Of a DNA stretch of 64,000 nt, positions 46,253 through 56,194 are shown in pieces. The position numbers and the translations under genes were made by a program. Source of the stretch: JBPOFM01 sp051252455 (GTDB lineage Bacteria; Bacteroidota; Bacteroidia; Flavobacteriales; Flavobacteriaceae); NCBI GenBank assembly GCA_051252455.1, contig JBPOFM010000007.1, positions 172,269 to 236,268 of the forward strand. Reading direction: 5' to 3'. Every line of letters begins with the position of its first letter. Positions within the stretch are counted from its first letter, which is position 1. The notes under the pieces were generated by a model. The model did no database searches. It was not told where the DNA came from and worked only from the letters and a program-made list of their open reading frames with translations.

Positions 46253-47424
46253 CTTTCACTTTTACCAAAATGATTTAGTAGAAATAAATATCTTATTCCC
46301 AAAGTAATCAATAATGGTATCAATCCCAAGGCATAAACTTGAATTCCCATTATCCAATGAAAGGTCAGTAGAAAAAGCATAATCAAAAGGAACTTTAGAT
46401 AGTTTCTGAACCAATTTTTAACTTGAGGTGCTATCAACTGTCCAAGTACTAAAAGGTTCAACGGGAGCGCCCACAAAAGATTATAATTCTGCGCAGTCGC
46501 TGAATGGTCTGTCGCAAACCAGAGTAATAATATCAAAATCCCTAAAATTCCTGTGATGGCAAATAGGATGACATCCAGCCATTTATTTCTTTTATTGTTT
46601 TTGTAATCCAAATAGGTCAAATAAAGAATAACGGATGAAATGATACCGAACACCATTAGCGGACTAAATAAAAAATTGTTCGAATTAGATGACGCTCTAC
46701 GTTGGTAAATTACATCTGACTTTTTCACTAAAGCGGTCGAAGAATTTATGACTGCACTCCCAAAAAACTGATGGATATACTTTGGCAAAAACATAAATTC
46801 ATAGGCAGTGGCTGGCCTATCAATTACCGATCCTAATGCCAAATCAATTCCAAAGCTTCCCCAGTTATTTCGACCTGTGTGGTCATAAATAAGTTGTCTG
46901 AAGGTTTTACTCTCGAAATTATCAGGCATTTTAAAATCAATCTTATTTCCAGAGGAATTTTCAGCAACATCTCTTATTCGAGTAGCACAATTATCATAAA
47001 AGAAGTCATAAAGGTATTTTCTGTTTTCAGGCTTATAATTGTTAATCAAGTAATCATATAATCGCTGTTTTTCAGAAGCTGAAAGATTCAAGGTTTGTTG
47101 CTCAATCGTTCGATTATAGAATTGATAACACCTGTAGAAATCTGAAAATTCAGATTTATTCATTTTATAATTCAGCTTTCCTTGAGCAAATTTTAAATAG
47201 AAATTAGGAGTGTCAAAATCATATTCTCCATACCCATAAACCACATCCATGCCAACAGAACTATCATTGATTCGAAAAGCATTGTGACCAAAAGCATCGT
47301 TTAGATTATCACCAGGACCAATGGTCAACACCGAAATTTCAGCATTCGGAGATAGCTGATAAGTTTGGGCAAAAATCAAGGTTGTGAATAAAACTGACGA
47401 AAGAAGGAATAGTTTTAATTTCAT
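46246..47424 (-). CDS. lnb: Lnb-type lipoprotein N-acyltransferase (DUF4105)
   Basis: The 392-residue protein has a signal peptide, then the Lnb periplasmic domain (formerly DUF4105) with ISVLTIGPGDNLNDAFGHNA, VVYGYGEYDF and FFYDNCATRIRDV. Five C-terminal TM helices follow from about residue 258. Lnb of Bacteroides adds the N-acyl chain of lipoproteins, replacing Lnt. The His and Cys of the named motifs are plausible catalytic residues. It starts at ATG 47424 and is probably co-transcribed with the upstream PorV/Q-like gene, 14 nt away. Confidence 0.85.
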   Translation of the reverse strand: MKLKLFLLSSVLFTTLIFAQTYQLSPNAEISVLTIGPGDNLNDAFGHNAFRINDSSVGMDVVYGYGEYDFDTPNFYLKFAQGKLNYKMNKSEFSDFYRCYQFYNRTIEQQTLNLSASEKQRLYDYLINNYKPENRKYLYDFFYDNCATRIRDVAENSSGNKIDFKMPDNFESKTFRQLIYDHTGRNNWGSFGIDLALGSVIDRPATAYEFMFLPKYIHQFFGSAVINSSTALVKKSDVIYQRRASSNSNNFLFSPLMVFGIISSVILYLTYLDYKNNKRNKWLDVILFAITGILGILILLLWFATDHSATAQNYNLLWALPLNLLVLGQLIAPQVKNWFRNYLKFLLIMLFLLTFHWIMGIQVYALGLIPLLITLGIRYLFLLNHFGKSESY

Positions 47425-47438
47425 ATTGGAAAGATAAA

Positions 47439-48530
47439 CTATCTAAATATACTAAAATCAAGTTTCAATGAGAACACATTGCTATACAAGGCTGCGCTCT
47501 GATCGCCAATATCTGTAAAGGCATAGTCTAATTGAATCCCACGATATTTGAAACCAACTCCAAAATTTGGTTGAAACGTTAAGTTTTCAGAATTGTCGAT
47601 CTGCAACTCATTTTGAAAATTTCCAACACCAGCACGTAAAAACACTAAATCAGTATAACCAAATTCAAACCCTAAAGCAGGATTCACACTGGCAAAAGAT
47701 GTTGAAATGATATCGTTGTTCTGTTCAAATCGAACATTCAAATCGAATGCCGTTACCAACGAATAATCATAATGAAAAACGAACTTTTTAGACATTCCAA
47801 TCTGTAATTTAGGAATGGTCAATTCCGTATTTTCAGGAACTTCTTGGTTTTGACCTTCAATCGCATTTTGAATGTCAGCTAATTTTTCATCGTCAAAACT
47901 CCAAGCGTTAAAAGTAGTGGTAATGTCTCGTGCCATAATCCCAAATTTCCAATCGTTCTTGCTTTCGAATTGAATTCCAGCATCCAACCCAAATCCCCAA
48001 GAATTTGCAAAATCGCCAATTATACGACGAATCACTTTCGCATTCACACCATAACTCAATCCATCAATTGGTAAATGTCTGGCATAAGAGAAAGTCAATC
48101 CATAATCCACAGCAGAGAATAAACTGATGCGATCATAGTTTATTGTTCCTTGATCGTCAATAAGTTGAGTGGTATCCAATATGTCATCAATTCCAAAACG
48201 GATTAATGAAATTCCAACCGCACTTCTGTCATCAATCGGCATGGCGAAAGCCGCGTAATCATAATTTGCAATGTTCGCAAAATAACTAGAATGCATCAAG
48301 GCAATTTGTTTGTCTTCCAACTTTATCAATCCAGCTGGATTCCAATAGCCCGAATTGACATCTCCTGTATGAGAAACGACTGTGTTGCTCATGCCCAAAG
48401 CTGCGGCATCCACGCCAATATTCATAAATTCATTTGAATATTTAGTTTGGGCTGAACCTATTGCAAAGCATAACGAGAAAGCGATAAGTAATTTAGATTT
48501 CAATAGCAAAAAATTTTTACAAAGATGCAC
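47439..48530 (-). CDS. PorV/PorQ family outer-membrane protein
   Basis: The 363-residue protein has a signal peptide ending FAIGSAQ and the family opening FMNIGVDAAALGMSNTVVS with GDVNSGYWNPAGL, then repeated beta strands of an outer-membrane barrel. PorV and PorQ serve the type IX secretion system. This relative is of the general PorV/PorQ (UPF0164-like) type, and which one cannot be told from the sequence alone. The listed start is GTG; an internal TTG would give a more usual signal peptide. Confidence 0.8.
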   Translation of the reverse strand: MHLCKNFLLLKSKLLIAFSLCFAIGSAQTKYSNEFMNIGVDAAALGMSNTVVSHTGDVNSGYWNPAGLIKLEDKQIALMHSSYFANIANYDYAAFAMPIDDRSAVGISLIRFGIDDILDTTQLIDDQGTINYDRISLFSAVDYGLTFSYARHLPIDGLSYGVNAKVIRRIIGDFANSWGFGLDAGIQFESKNDWKFGIMARDITTTFNAWSFDDEKLADIQNAIEGQNQEVPENTELTIPKLQIGMSKKFVFHYDYSLVTAFDLNVRFEQNNDIISTSFASVNPALGFEFGYTDLVFLRAGVGNFQNELQIDNSENLTFQPNFGVGFKYRGIQLDYAFTDIGDQSAALYSNVFSLKLDFSIFR

Positions 48531-48580
48531 AATATTTTCCTTCTATTAAACTTCAAATTCATGCAGTTATTGTATCATTA

Positions 48581-48612
48581 TTGTAATAGACGTAAATAGT
48601 TTGCTATTTTTA
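48581..48612 (+). promoter_or_regulatory. Promoter of pssA
   Basis: TTG at 48581-48583, 21 bp, then TATTTTTA at 48605-48612 approach the flavobacterial TTG/TAnnTTTG consensus with allowed spacing. The start codon follows 14 nt later. Confidence 0.4.
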
Positions 48613-48626
48613 CATAAAAATTTCTA

Positions 48627-49388
48627 ATGAGTCTAAAAAGGCATATTCCGAACTTTGTCACATTGCTAAATTTGTTCTGTGGCGCCATCGCAGTGATCTT
48701 TGCGGTTTATAATAATTTTATTGCGGCTGCAATCTTTGTGTTTTTGGGAATATTTTTTGATTTTTTTGATGGATTGCTTGCGAGAAAACTGAATGTTCAA
48801 AGCCCGTTGGGAATACAGCTGGATTCGCTGGCAGATATGGTCACCAGTGGTTTAGTACCTGGAATTGTTATGTTCAAATTATTATCTATTGCTGTTGATA
48901 CACCTTTGTTTTTTAATTCCAGTACAGAATGGAATTCTGATTTAGATTGGCAACATTTTGGGGATGCATGGCTGCCGCTGATTGGACTTCTTATTACGTT
49001 GGCTTCAGCCTATCGATTGGCAAAATTCAATATTGATGAAGATCAACAAAGTTATTTTAAAGGCTTGCCAACACCAGCTAATGCGCTCTTGATTATTTCC
49101 TTGCCTTTAATCATGGAATTTCAGAATAACAATATGATAAATTCAATTATAATCAACAAATGGTTTCTTATAGTTGTCACTTTTTTAAGTTGTTATCTAT
49201 TAAACTCTTCAATAAAACTTTTTGCTTTAAAGTTTAAAAATTTTAGTTTCAAGGATAATGCTGTAAGATATGTCTTCATAATTTTAACACTGGTTTTATT
49301 GGTGGTACTACAATTTGCAGCCATACCATTGGTTATCGTGATGTACGTCCTACTGTCTTTGATTTCACCGGCATTTGTAAAAAAATAA
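48627..49388 (+). CDS. pssA: CDP-diacylglycerol-serine O-phosphatidyltransferase
   Basis: The 253-residue multi-helix membrane enzyme has the CDP-alcohol phosphotransferase signature D-G-x2-A-R-x8-G-x3-D-x3-D, visible as DGLLARKLN and GIQLDSLADMVTSG (about residues 48-75). It begins RHIPNFVTLLNLFCGAIA as in type II PssA. It makes phosphatidylserine, the precursor of phosphatidylethanolamine. Length and motifs are complete. Confidence 0.92.
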   Translation: MSLKRHIPNFVTLLNLFCGAIAVIFAVYNNFIAAAIFVFLGIFFDFFDGLLARKLNVQSPLGIQLDSLADMVTSGLVPGIVMFKLLSIAVDTPLFFNSSTEWNSDLDWQHFGDAWLPLIGLLITLASAYRLAKFNIDEDQQSYFKGLPTPANALLIISLPLIMEFQNNNMINSIIINKWFLIVVTFLSCYLLNSSIKLFALKFKNFSFKDNAVRYVFIILTLVLLVVLQFAAIPLVIVMYVLLSLISPAFVKK

Positions 49389-49407
49389 ACATTCAAAATC
49401 TCTAAAC

Positions 49408-50292
49408 ATGGCATCAGGATTTTTTGCATTATTGGATGATATCGCAGTACTTATGGATGATGTTGGCGCAATGGCCAAAATATCAACAAAAAAAACAGCT
49501 GGTATTTTAGGTGATGATTTGGCTGTGAATGCTGAAAAAGCATCTGGTTTTGTATCCTCAAGGGAAATCCCTGTTCTATGGGCTATTTCTAAAGGTTCTT
49601 TTATTAATAAACTGATCATTTTGCCAATTGCATTTTTATTAAGTGCTTTCTTACCCCAAGCCATTGTGGTGGCCTTACTACTTGGAGGCATTTATTTGGC
49701 GTATGAAGGAGCCGAGAAGATATTTGAATATTTTGTGCCTCACAAACATGATTCTCCTATATTACAGCTTGAAGAGCCTACGGAAGCGGAAGTGTTGGAA
49801 GCGGAAAAGACAAAGATAAAATCAGCCATTATAACAGACTTTATTTTATCTGTTGAAATAGTCATCATTGCTTTGGGTACAGTCATCGGCGAACCATTAT
49901 TAACGCAAATATTGGTGGTTTCAATTGTTGCATTGATTGCCACCGTTGGTGTCTATGGTATAGTGGCGCTGATAGTCAGAATGGACGATTTTGGACTACG
50001 CTTGCTAAAAACGACGGAGAATACTAAAGGCATCGCTCATTTTTTTGGTAATTTTCTTGTGAAAGCATTGCCATGGGTTATAAAAAGTCTTTCGGTAATT
50101 GGTACGATTGCCTTATTGTTAGTCGCAGGTGGCATCTTCGTGCATAACATCGAATTTATGCATCATTTTCTTGAAACTTGGCCTTCATTCATCCGTGATT
50201 TTATAGTTGGATTGGGAGTTGGGTTTGTGGCTTTGATTTTTGTAATGGCTGTAAAGAAGATAGGTGGTATGATATGGTCAAAAGAAAAGTAA
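49408..50292 (+). CDS. DUF808/YedI family membrane protein
   Basis: The 294-residue integral membrane protein opens with SGFFALLDDIAVLMDDVGAM and has DDLAVNAEKASGF, the well-conserved DUF808 beginning. Five to seven TM helices follow. No function is established for the family. It lies 19 nt after pssA and is likely co-transcribed. Confidence 0.88.
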   Translation: MASGFFALLDDIAVLMDDVGAMAKISTKKTAGILGDDLAVNAEKASGFVSSREIPVLWAISKGSFINKLIILPIAFLLSAFLPQAIVVALLLGGIYLAYEGAEKIFEYFVPHKHDSPILQLEEPTEAEVLEAEKTKIKSAIITDFILSVEIVIIALGTVIGEPLLTQILVVSIVALIATVGVYGIVALIVRMDDFGLRLLKTTENTKGIAHFFGNFLVKALPWVIKSLSVIGTIALLLVAGGIFVHNIEFMHHFLETWPSFIRDFIVGLGVGFVALIFVMAVKKIGGMIWSKEK

Positions 50293-50323
50293 TTTCCTGA
50301 TGAAATGAATACTTTTATAGTAC

Positions 50324-50509
50324 ATGTATATCATTTCAATCTTGATTGTGGGAATTGCAATGATTGTTTTAGGAATGTATCTTACCTATTTCACTCACGA
50401 ACGAATAATGAGACCAGATCGAATTTTGAAACTGTATATTGGTTCAACTTTGATCATCTTAATAGGAATAGGGCTGGTAGTTGAAGCCATAAGCAAATTC
50501 TTTGCCTAA
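50324..50509 (+). CDS. Small membrane protein of unknown function
   Basis: The 61-residue frame has two strong TM helices (ISILIVGIAMIVLGMYLTYF and IGSTLIILIGIGLVVEAI) joined by a charged turn ERIMRPDRILK. It starts 31 nt after the DUF808 gene in the same direction and ends in a 4-nt convergent overlap with lptB. The helix design makes it credible as a real gene; no family is recognised. Confidence 0.55.
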   Translation: MYIISILIVGIAMIVLGMYLTYFTHERIMRPDRILKLYIGSTLIILIGIGLVVEAISKFFA

Positions 50510-51246
50510 AACATTAACTTCTTCTTACGCAACTCAAAATTCTGTCCCAAATACACCTTACGCACCATTTCGTCGGCAGCCAGCTCTTCAGGGATACCAT
50601 GTTTTAGAATGCTACCTTCGAACATCAAATAGGTTCTATCCGTAATCGCCAGGGTTTCCTGTACGTTATGATCTGTAATTAAGATTCCGATATTTTTTTT
50701 CGTCAATTGCGCAACAATTCGTTGAATATCTTCTACGGCAACTGGATCGACTCCTGCGAAAGGCTCATCAAGAAGGATGAAATTTGGATCTGTAGCCAAA
50801 GCACGAGCAATTTCGGTACGACGACGTTCACCTCCGGATAATAAATCACCTCGGCTTTTTCGAATGTGACCAAGACTAAATTCTTCAATGAGCGACTCCA
50901 TTTTTTCGTGCTGTTGTTTTTTGCTCATTTTGGTCATTTGCAAAACACTCAATATATTGTCTTCAATACTCAACTTCCTAAAAACAGATGCCTCTTGCGC
51001 TAAATAACCGATACCATTTTGAGCACGTTTATACATTGGATATTTGGTGATCTCTTGACCTTCAAGATAGATATTTCCACTATTTGGTTTGATAAGCCCA
51101 ACAATCATATAAAAAGAGGTGGTTTTACCTGCGCCATTTGGACCCAAGAGCCCAACGATTTCTCCCTGATTGACTTCAACGGACACGCCTTTAACTACTT
51201 GTCGTCCACCATAGGACTTCATCAAATTTTCTGCTCTTAACTTCAT
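50506..51246 (-). CDS. lptB: LPS export ABC transporter ATP-binding protein LptB
   Basis: The 246-residue ATPase has Walker A GLLGPNGAGKTTSFYMI (about 31), signature LLSGGERRRTEIARAL and Walker B FILLDEPFAGVDP with the LptB-typical VEDIQRIV. It powers extraction of LPS from the inner membrane with LptFG. It is the last gene of the kdsD-tatC-lptB series. Confidence 0.95.
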   Translation of the reverse strand: MKLRAENLMKSYGGRQVVKGVSVEVNQGEIVGLLGPNGAGKTTSFYMIVGLIKPNSGNIYLEGQEITKYPMYKRAQNGIGYLAQEASVFRKLSIEDNILSVLQMTKMSKKQQHEKMESLIEEFSLGHIRKSRGDLLSGGERRRTEIARALATDPNFILLDEPFAGVDPVAVEDIQRIVAQLTKKNIGILITDHNVQETLAITDRTYLMFEGSILKHGIPEELAADEMVRKVYLGQNFELRKKKLMF

Positions 51247-51412
51247 AATGTCTAAACGTCAGTTTGTTGAGTTTAACGATTTCAAAAATAAACAATTGAA
51301 ATGCTATTCGGTGTCCCCTACTTCAAAGTTTAATTTGGTTTTAACAGTCTCCCTTCCAATATTTCGATCCAAATTGGAAAAAGTATCTTATACAAACATA
51401 TTGTGTATCTGT

Positions 51413-52240
51413 CTATTTCAATCCTTTTTTCTCTCGCCGCTTTTGGTTTCTGACGACGATTGCTGAAATATAAATACTTACTTGGTATAAAATTAAAATT
51501 GGAATTGCAACAATCACTTGGCTCGCCACGTCTGGAGGCGTAATCACAGCAGAGATAATTAAAACAACAACTAAGGCATATTTTCGATATTTCTTCAAAA
51601 TTTGAGGTGTCACCAATCCTACTTTAGTCAAAAAGTACATTATAATTGGAAGTTCAAACACAAAACCTGCTGCCAGTGAAGAAGATCTTACAAGCGAGAT
51701 ATAAGAGCCTAAATCAATCTCATTGGTGATTTCAGAACTTACACTGTAAGTACCTAAAAAGTTGATTGAAAGCGGCGTAATGATATAATACCCAAACAAG
51801 ACGCCTGTAAAGAATAAAAGCGAAGTCACAATAATGAACCCTCTTGAATGCTTGCGTTCATTTGAATGCAGTCCTGGGCTAATAAAACTCCATAATTGAT
51901 AAATGATATAGGGAAAGGCAACGATCAAACCTGCATAGATGGATGTCCAAATGTCCGCAGAAAATTGTCCACCCATAGTTCTGTTTTGAATGGTAAATGG
52001 AAAGGATTCAGCACAAAAGGTACTATCTAAACGAAAAAAAGTGGCAATATTACATAAATATTTATACGTCGGAAAACTCATTTGTTTTGGCCCGAAAATA
52101 ATTACATCAAAAATAAAGGTTGAGAATATGAATGCAACAGATCCTGCAATTAGTATTGCCGAGACACTGCGAATCAGATGCCAACGTAAGTCTTCGAGAT
52201 GGTCTAAAAAAGACATCTCATTAGTAGTATTTTTCGCCAT
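51413..52240 (-). CDS. tatC: Sec-independent protein translocase TatC
   Basis: The 275-residue protein has the TatC opening MSFLDHLEDLRWHLIRSV with the conserved E in the first helix region, six TM helices and the FELPIIMYFLTKVGLV block. TatC binds twin-arginine signal peptides. Its ATG overlaps the kdsD stop by 1 nt (TAATG), so it is translationally coupled. Confidence 0.95.
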   Translation of the reverse strand: MAKNTTNEMSFLDHLEDLRWHLIRSVSAILIAGSVAFIFSTFIFDVIIFGPKQMSFPTYKYLCNIATFFRLDSTFCAESFPFTIQNRTMGGQFSADIWTSIYAGLIVAFPYIIYQLWSFISPGLHSNERKHSRGFIIVTSLLFFTGVLFGYYIITPLSINFLGTYSVSSEITNEIDLGSYISLVRSSSLAAGFVFELPIIMYFLTKVGLVTPQILKKYRKYALVVVLIISAVITPPDVASQVIVAIPILILYQVSIYISAIVVRNQKRREKKGLK

Positions 52241-53205
52241 TAGATAATTCCTTCTTTTATTAAATCATGCAAATGCACTACACCCGCATATTCACCGTTT
52301 TCTTCAACCAGTAATTGTGAAATTTCGTTTGATTCCATTAATTCCATTGCGTCAATTGCCATTGCATTGTTATCAATTCGTTTCGGATTGGAACCCATAA
52401 TATCTTTTGCAGTCAAGTGGACAAAAGACTCACTTTTACTTAACATACGTCGCAAATCTCCGTCCGTGATGATTCCCACGATTTTATTACTTTCAACAAC
52501 AGCCGTAACTCCAAGCATTTTCTCGGAAATTTCTACAATGACCTGTTTGACATTTGTATCTAACTGTACTTGTGGTTTTTCGTTTACTGATGATAAATCA
52601 CTAACTCGTAAATATAAACGTTTCCCTAATGAGCCTCCCGGATGATATTTTGCAAAATCTTTACTTGAAAATCCCTTTAAATCCAAAAGGCACATAGCCA
52701 GCGCATCACCCATCACCAATTGTGCAGTTGTACTTGTTGTTGGTGCCAAATTATGAGGGCAAGCTTCATGTTCTACATATGTATTTAAAATACAATCAGC
52801 TTGTAATCCTAAAAAAGACTTTGTATTTCCAGTAATTGCGATTAATTTATTATTGGCATTTTTTATAAGCGGGATCAATACCTTGATTTCGGGTGTATTT
52901 CCACTTTTCGAAATGCAAATTACGATATCGTCTTCAAGCATCAGACCAAGGTCGCCATGAATAGCATCTGCGGCATGCATGAAAACAGAAGGTGTTCCTG
53001 TCGAGTTCAAGGTGGCCACGATTTTATTGGCAATAATGGCGCTTTTACCAATTCCTGTAATAATCACACGACCTTTTGAGTTATATATAAGTTCTACTGC
53101 AGTGGCAAAATCATCATCGAGAAAAGTGCTTAATCTAGCAATCGCTTCACTTTCTAACTCAATCGTTTTTTTTGCCGTATTGAGGATAGAATTTTTATTG
53201 TTCAA
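52240..53205 (-). CDS. kdsD: Arabinose-5-phosphate isomerase (KpsF/GutQ family)
   Basis: The 321-residue protein combines an N-terminal SIS domain (RVIITGIGKSAIIANKI, SGNTPEIKVLIPLI, LGLMLEDD) with two C-terminal CBS domains (about 200-321; GIITDGDLRRML and YAGVVHLHDLIKEG). It converts ribulose-5-phosphate to arabinose-5-phosphate for Kdo synthesis. Start is TTG at 53205. It leads the kdsD-tatC-lptB group and diverges from recQ. Confidence 0.9.
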   Translation of the reverse strand: MNNKNSILNTAKKTIELESEAIARLSTFLDDDFATAVELIYNSKGRVIITGIGKSAIIANKIVATLNSTGTPSVFMHAADAIHGDLGLMLEDDIVICISKSGNTPEIKVLIPLIKNANNKLIAITGNTKSFLGLQADCILNTYVEHEACPHNLAPTTSTTAQLVMGDALAMCLLDLKGFSSKDFAKYHPGGSLGKRLYLRVSDLSSVNEKPQVQLDTNVKQVIVEISEKMLGVTAVVESNKIVGIITDGDLRRMLSKSESFVHLTAKDIMGSNPKRIDNNAMAIDAMELMESNEISQLLVEENGEYAGVVHLHDLIKEGII

Positions 53206-53223
53206 AATTTATAATTTTTGGGT

Positions 53224-53254
53224 TTGATGTGTTTAAAGAATTTTAGTATCTTTA
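53224..53254 (+). promoter_or_regulatory. Promoter of recQ
   Basis: TTG at 53224-53226, a 20-bp spacer and TATCTTTA at 53247-53254 fit the flavobacterial consensus. The ATG of recQ lies 39 nt further. The 88-bp gap to kdsD must also hold the divergent promoter. Confidence 0.55.
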
Positions 53255-53293
53255 AACTAATTGCAAATGTATATAAAATACTAATAGGGATTA

Positions 53294-55495
53294 ATGAGTA
53301 AAACAGAAATTGACTTACACAAGGAGCTAAAAAAATACTTTGGTTTTTCCAAATTTAAAGGGCTTCAAGAGCAGGTCATAAAAAGTATTGTATCTGGCGA
53401 TAATACATTCGTTATTATGCCGACTGGGGGAGGAAAATCATTATGTTACCAATTACCTGCCTTAATACAAGATGGAACAGCAATTATCGTATCTCCATTA
53501 ATTGCGCTGATGAAAAATCAGGTAGATGCCATAAGAGCTGTGTCACAGTATGAAGGCGTTGCACATGTGTTGAACTCTTCGTTGAGTAAAACTGAAATAA
53601 AACAGGTAAAGGAAGATATTTCCAACGGCATCACAAAACTGCTATATGTCGCGCCAGAATCCTTAACAAAGGAAGAGTATGTTGACTTTTTAAGGTCAGA
53701 AACAGTGTCCTTCATGGCTGTTGATGAAGCTCACTGTATTAGTGAATGGGGACATGATTTTAGACCAGAATATAGAAATCTGAAACAAATCATAGAACGC
53801 ATTGGAGACAATATTCCAATTATTGGATTGACGGCTACAGCAACTCCGAAGGTCCAAGAAGATATTCTGAAAAGCTTAAGTATCACAGATGCCAATACAT
53901 TCAAGGCGTCCTTTAATAGGCCTAATTTATATTACGAAGTACGTCCGAAAACAAAAAACGTAGATTCAGACATTATTCGTTTTGTGAAACAAAATGAAGG
54001 AAAATCGGGCATTATTTACTGTTTAAGTCGAAAAAGAGTAGAAGAGTTGGCGCAGGTTTTGCAAGTGAATGGTGTCAAAGCCGTACCATACCATGCAGGT
54101 CTTGATGCCAAAACCCGTGTGAAGCATCAAGATATGTTCTTAATGGAAGATACGGATGTGGTGGTTGCTACCATTGCTTTCGGAATGGGAATTGACAAAC
54201 CAGATGTGCGTTTTGTGATTCATCATGATATGCCAAAAAGTATAGAAAGTTATTATCAAGAGACTGGTCGCGCTGGTCGTGATGGTGGGGAAGGTCATTG
54301 TTTGGCTTATTATGCCTATAAGGACATTGAGAAACTTGAAAAATTCATGTCGGGAAAACCAGTAGCCGAACAGGAAATTGGGCAGGCATTATTGCAAGAA
54401 GTCGTGGCATTTGCCGAAAGTTCTGTATCTCGACGCAAATTCATACTTCATTATTTTGGAGAGGAATTTGACAATGAGACTGGCGAAGGAGGCGATATGG
54501 ATGATAATGTCAGATTTCCAAAAAAGCAACATGAAGCCATGGGTGACGTGGTGATCTTACTTCAAACTGTGGACAAAACGAATGAGACCTATAAATCAAA
54601 AGACTTGGTACAAGTGCTTATTGGAAAATCAAACGCACTTATCTCGTCACATAGAACAGATGCTCAAGAATTTTTTGGTATAGGCGAAGATAAAGATAAA
54701 CGTTACTGGATGGCGCTGATCCGTCAAGTATTGGTTTTGGGCTTATTGAAAAAAGATATAGAGACCTATGGTGTTTTGCGATTGTCCAAAGAGGGAAGGG
54801 AGTATATAAAGTCCCCAAAATCGTTTATGATGACAGAAGATCATGTATTTGATGAAGGTACGGATGAAAGCATTATTACTGCGGCCAAAGGTGAAGGTGG
54901 TGTTGCTGATGAACGTTTGATGAGCATGCTTAAGGATTTAAGAAAAAGTAATGCCAAAAAATTAGGTGTACCTCCCTTCGTGATTTTTCAAGATCCTTCA
55001 TTGGAAGATATGGCTTTGAAATATCCAATCACTATTGAAGAATTGAGTAATGTGCATGGAGTGGGAGATGGCAAAGCCAAGAAATACGGTAAAGATTTTG
55101 TTGCTCTCATTGCTCAATATGTTGAAGACAATGAAATTGAAAGACCAGATGATTTTGTAGTAAAAACAACTGGTTCCAATTCGGCACTAAAACTTTACAT
55201 AATTCAAAATGTAGACAGAAAGTTACCGTTGGATGATATTGCGACTTCCAAAGGAATGAAAATGAAGGAATTTATTAAGGAATTGGAAGCAATTGTTTAT
55301 TCGGGTACTAAATTAAATATCAATTATTGGATTGATGAAATTTTGGATGAAGACCAACAAGAAGAAATTCATGATTACTTTATGGACTCGAAAACCGATA
55401 AAATTGATGAAGCCATAAAGGAGTTCGATGGTGACTATGATGATGAGGAATTAAGACTGTATCGAATTAAATTTATTAGTGAAGTAGCTAATTGA
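53294..55495 (+). CDS. recQ: ATP-dependent DNA helicase RecQ
   Basis: The 733-residue protein has helicase motifs MPTGGGKSLCYQLPAL (about 43), VDEAHCISEWGHDFRPEY, GLTATATPKVQEDIL and YYQETGRAGRDG. An RQC winged helix (about 430-510) and an HRDC domain (about 545-620) follow, then a C-terminal extension. The zinc-binding cysteines normally found after the helicase core are absent: the segment after RRKFILHYFGEEF reads NETGEGGDMDDNVRFPKK. RecQ unwinds DNA 3'-5' in repair and recombination. Confidence 0.95.
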   Translation: MSKTEIDLHKELKKYFGFSKFKGLQEQVIKSIVSGDNTFVIMPTGGGKSLCYQLPALIQDGTAIIVSPLIALMKNQVDAIRAVSQYEGVAHVLNSSLSKTEIKQVKEDISNGITKLLYVAPESLTKEEYVDFLRSETVSFMAVDEAHCISEWGHDFRPEYRNLKQIIERIGDNIPIIGLTATATPKVQEDILKSLSITDANTFKASFNRPNLYYEVRPKTKNVDSDIIRFVKQNEGKSGIIYCLSRKRVEELAQVLQVNGVKAVPYHAGLDAKTRVKHQDMFLMEDTDVVVATIAFGMGIDKPDVRFVIHHDMPKSIESYYQETGRAGRDGGEGHCLAYYAYKDIEKLEKFMSGKPVAEQEIGQALLQEVVAFAESSVSRRKFILHYFGEEFDNETGEGGDMDDNVRFPKKQHEAMGDVVILLQTVDKTNETYKSKDLVQVLIGKSNALISSHRTDAQEFFGIGEDKDKRYWMALIRQVLVLGLLKKDIETYGVLRLSKEGREYIKSPKSFMMTEDHVFDEGTDESIITAAKGEGGVADERLMSMLKDLRKSNAKKLGVPPFVIFQDPSLEDMALKYPITIEELSNVHGVGDGKAKKYGKDFVALIAQYVEDNEIERPDDFVVKTTGSNSALKLYIIQNVDRKLPLDDIATSKGMKMKEFIKELEAIVYSGTKLNINYWIDEILDEDQQEEIHDYFMDSKTDKIDEAIKEFDGDYDDEELRLYRIKFISEVAN

Positions 55496-55611
55496 ACACA
55501 TAGTCTTAAGTACACACTTGTCAGTCGCAGTTTTCAGCAGTTCGGTGTGTTAATTTGTGTTTTTGCGTGTATCTCTGCGGAATCGCTTCTTTAACTTTTG
55601 TAAATCGTAAA

Positions 55612-56079
55612 TCATTCTTCTTCCTCGTCATTATTAACAGCATGAACGATAGTGAATAGAATCCGTTCTTTTTTAGCAGAAAGTTCTAGAGATTCAATTT
55701 TTGATTTGACTATTTTAGGCAAATCTTCCTCATTAATTTCAAAATCGATTTTAGTAATGCTGCGATTTGAGACATTTGAAAAGTCCGATTCTAATTCTAC
55801 CATATCCGATTTAAGATTCAATTCAAAATCATCACCTTTGATGTATAGATTTGCACCCTTGATCGTTTTAATGTGAAAAGACCCGACTATGGCAGTTTGC
55901 AAAAGATGGTAACCAGCAATTTCTCCCAATCCAGCATACATAACATTTCTTTCGGACACCGCGAAGGGTTCATTTTCGATATCTTCAATGATATTTTCCG
56001 TATGTGTATCGACATGCAATTTTTCCATAGCTCGGATATCTCCGAATGCTGCTCTTAATCTGGTGATCGAAAATTTCAT
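55612..56079 (-). CDS. Conserved protein of unknown function
   Basis: I do not recognise a domain in this 155-residue protein. It begins MKFSITRLRAAFGDIRAME, has alternating charged strands, no signal peptide or TM helix, and ends in a Glu-rich tail. The ATG at 56079 and the position between recQ and the PPIase gene with normal codon use support a real gene. Confidence 0.6.
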   Translation of the reverse strand: MKFSITRLRAAFGDIRAMEKLHVDTHTENIIEDIENEPFAVSERNVMYAGLGEIAGYHLLQTAIVGSFHIKTIKGANLYIKGDDFELNLKSDMVELESDFSNVSNRSITKIDFEINEEDLPKIVKSKIESLELSAKKERILFTIVHAVNNDEEEE

Positions 56080-56162
56080 TCCATTTGATTTTCGTAAACT
56101 TAAGTTTTAATTTCAAAAATCCCAAAACTTCCGGAGTAATTCCCAATTCGTAAATCAATTTG

Positions 56163-56170
56163 TATCTTTG
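56163..56170 (+). promoter_or_regulatory. Likely -7 box of the peptidylprolyl isomerase gene
   Basis: TATCTTTG matches TAnnTTTG exactly, 24 nt before the ATG at 56195. A TTG at the right distance is missing; TTC at 56140 is the nearest candidate. Confidence 0.4.
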
Positions 56171-56194
56171 TGGCTACAACTTAAATATTAAACA

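Noticed and set aside
50506..53205. kdsD-tatC-lptB as a novel operon
   Set aside because: An ordinary conserved housekeeping neighbourhood in flavobacteria.
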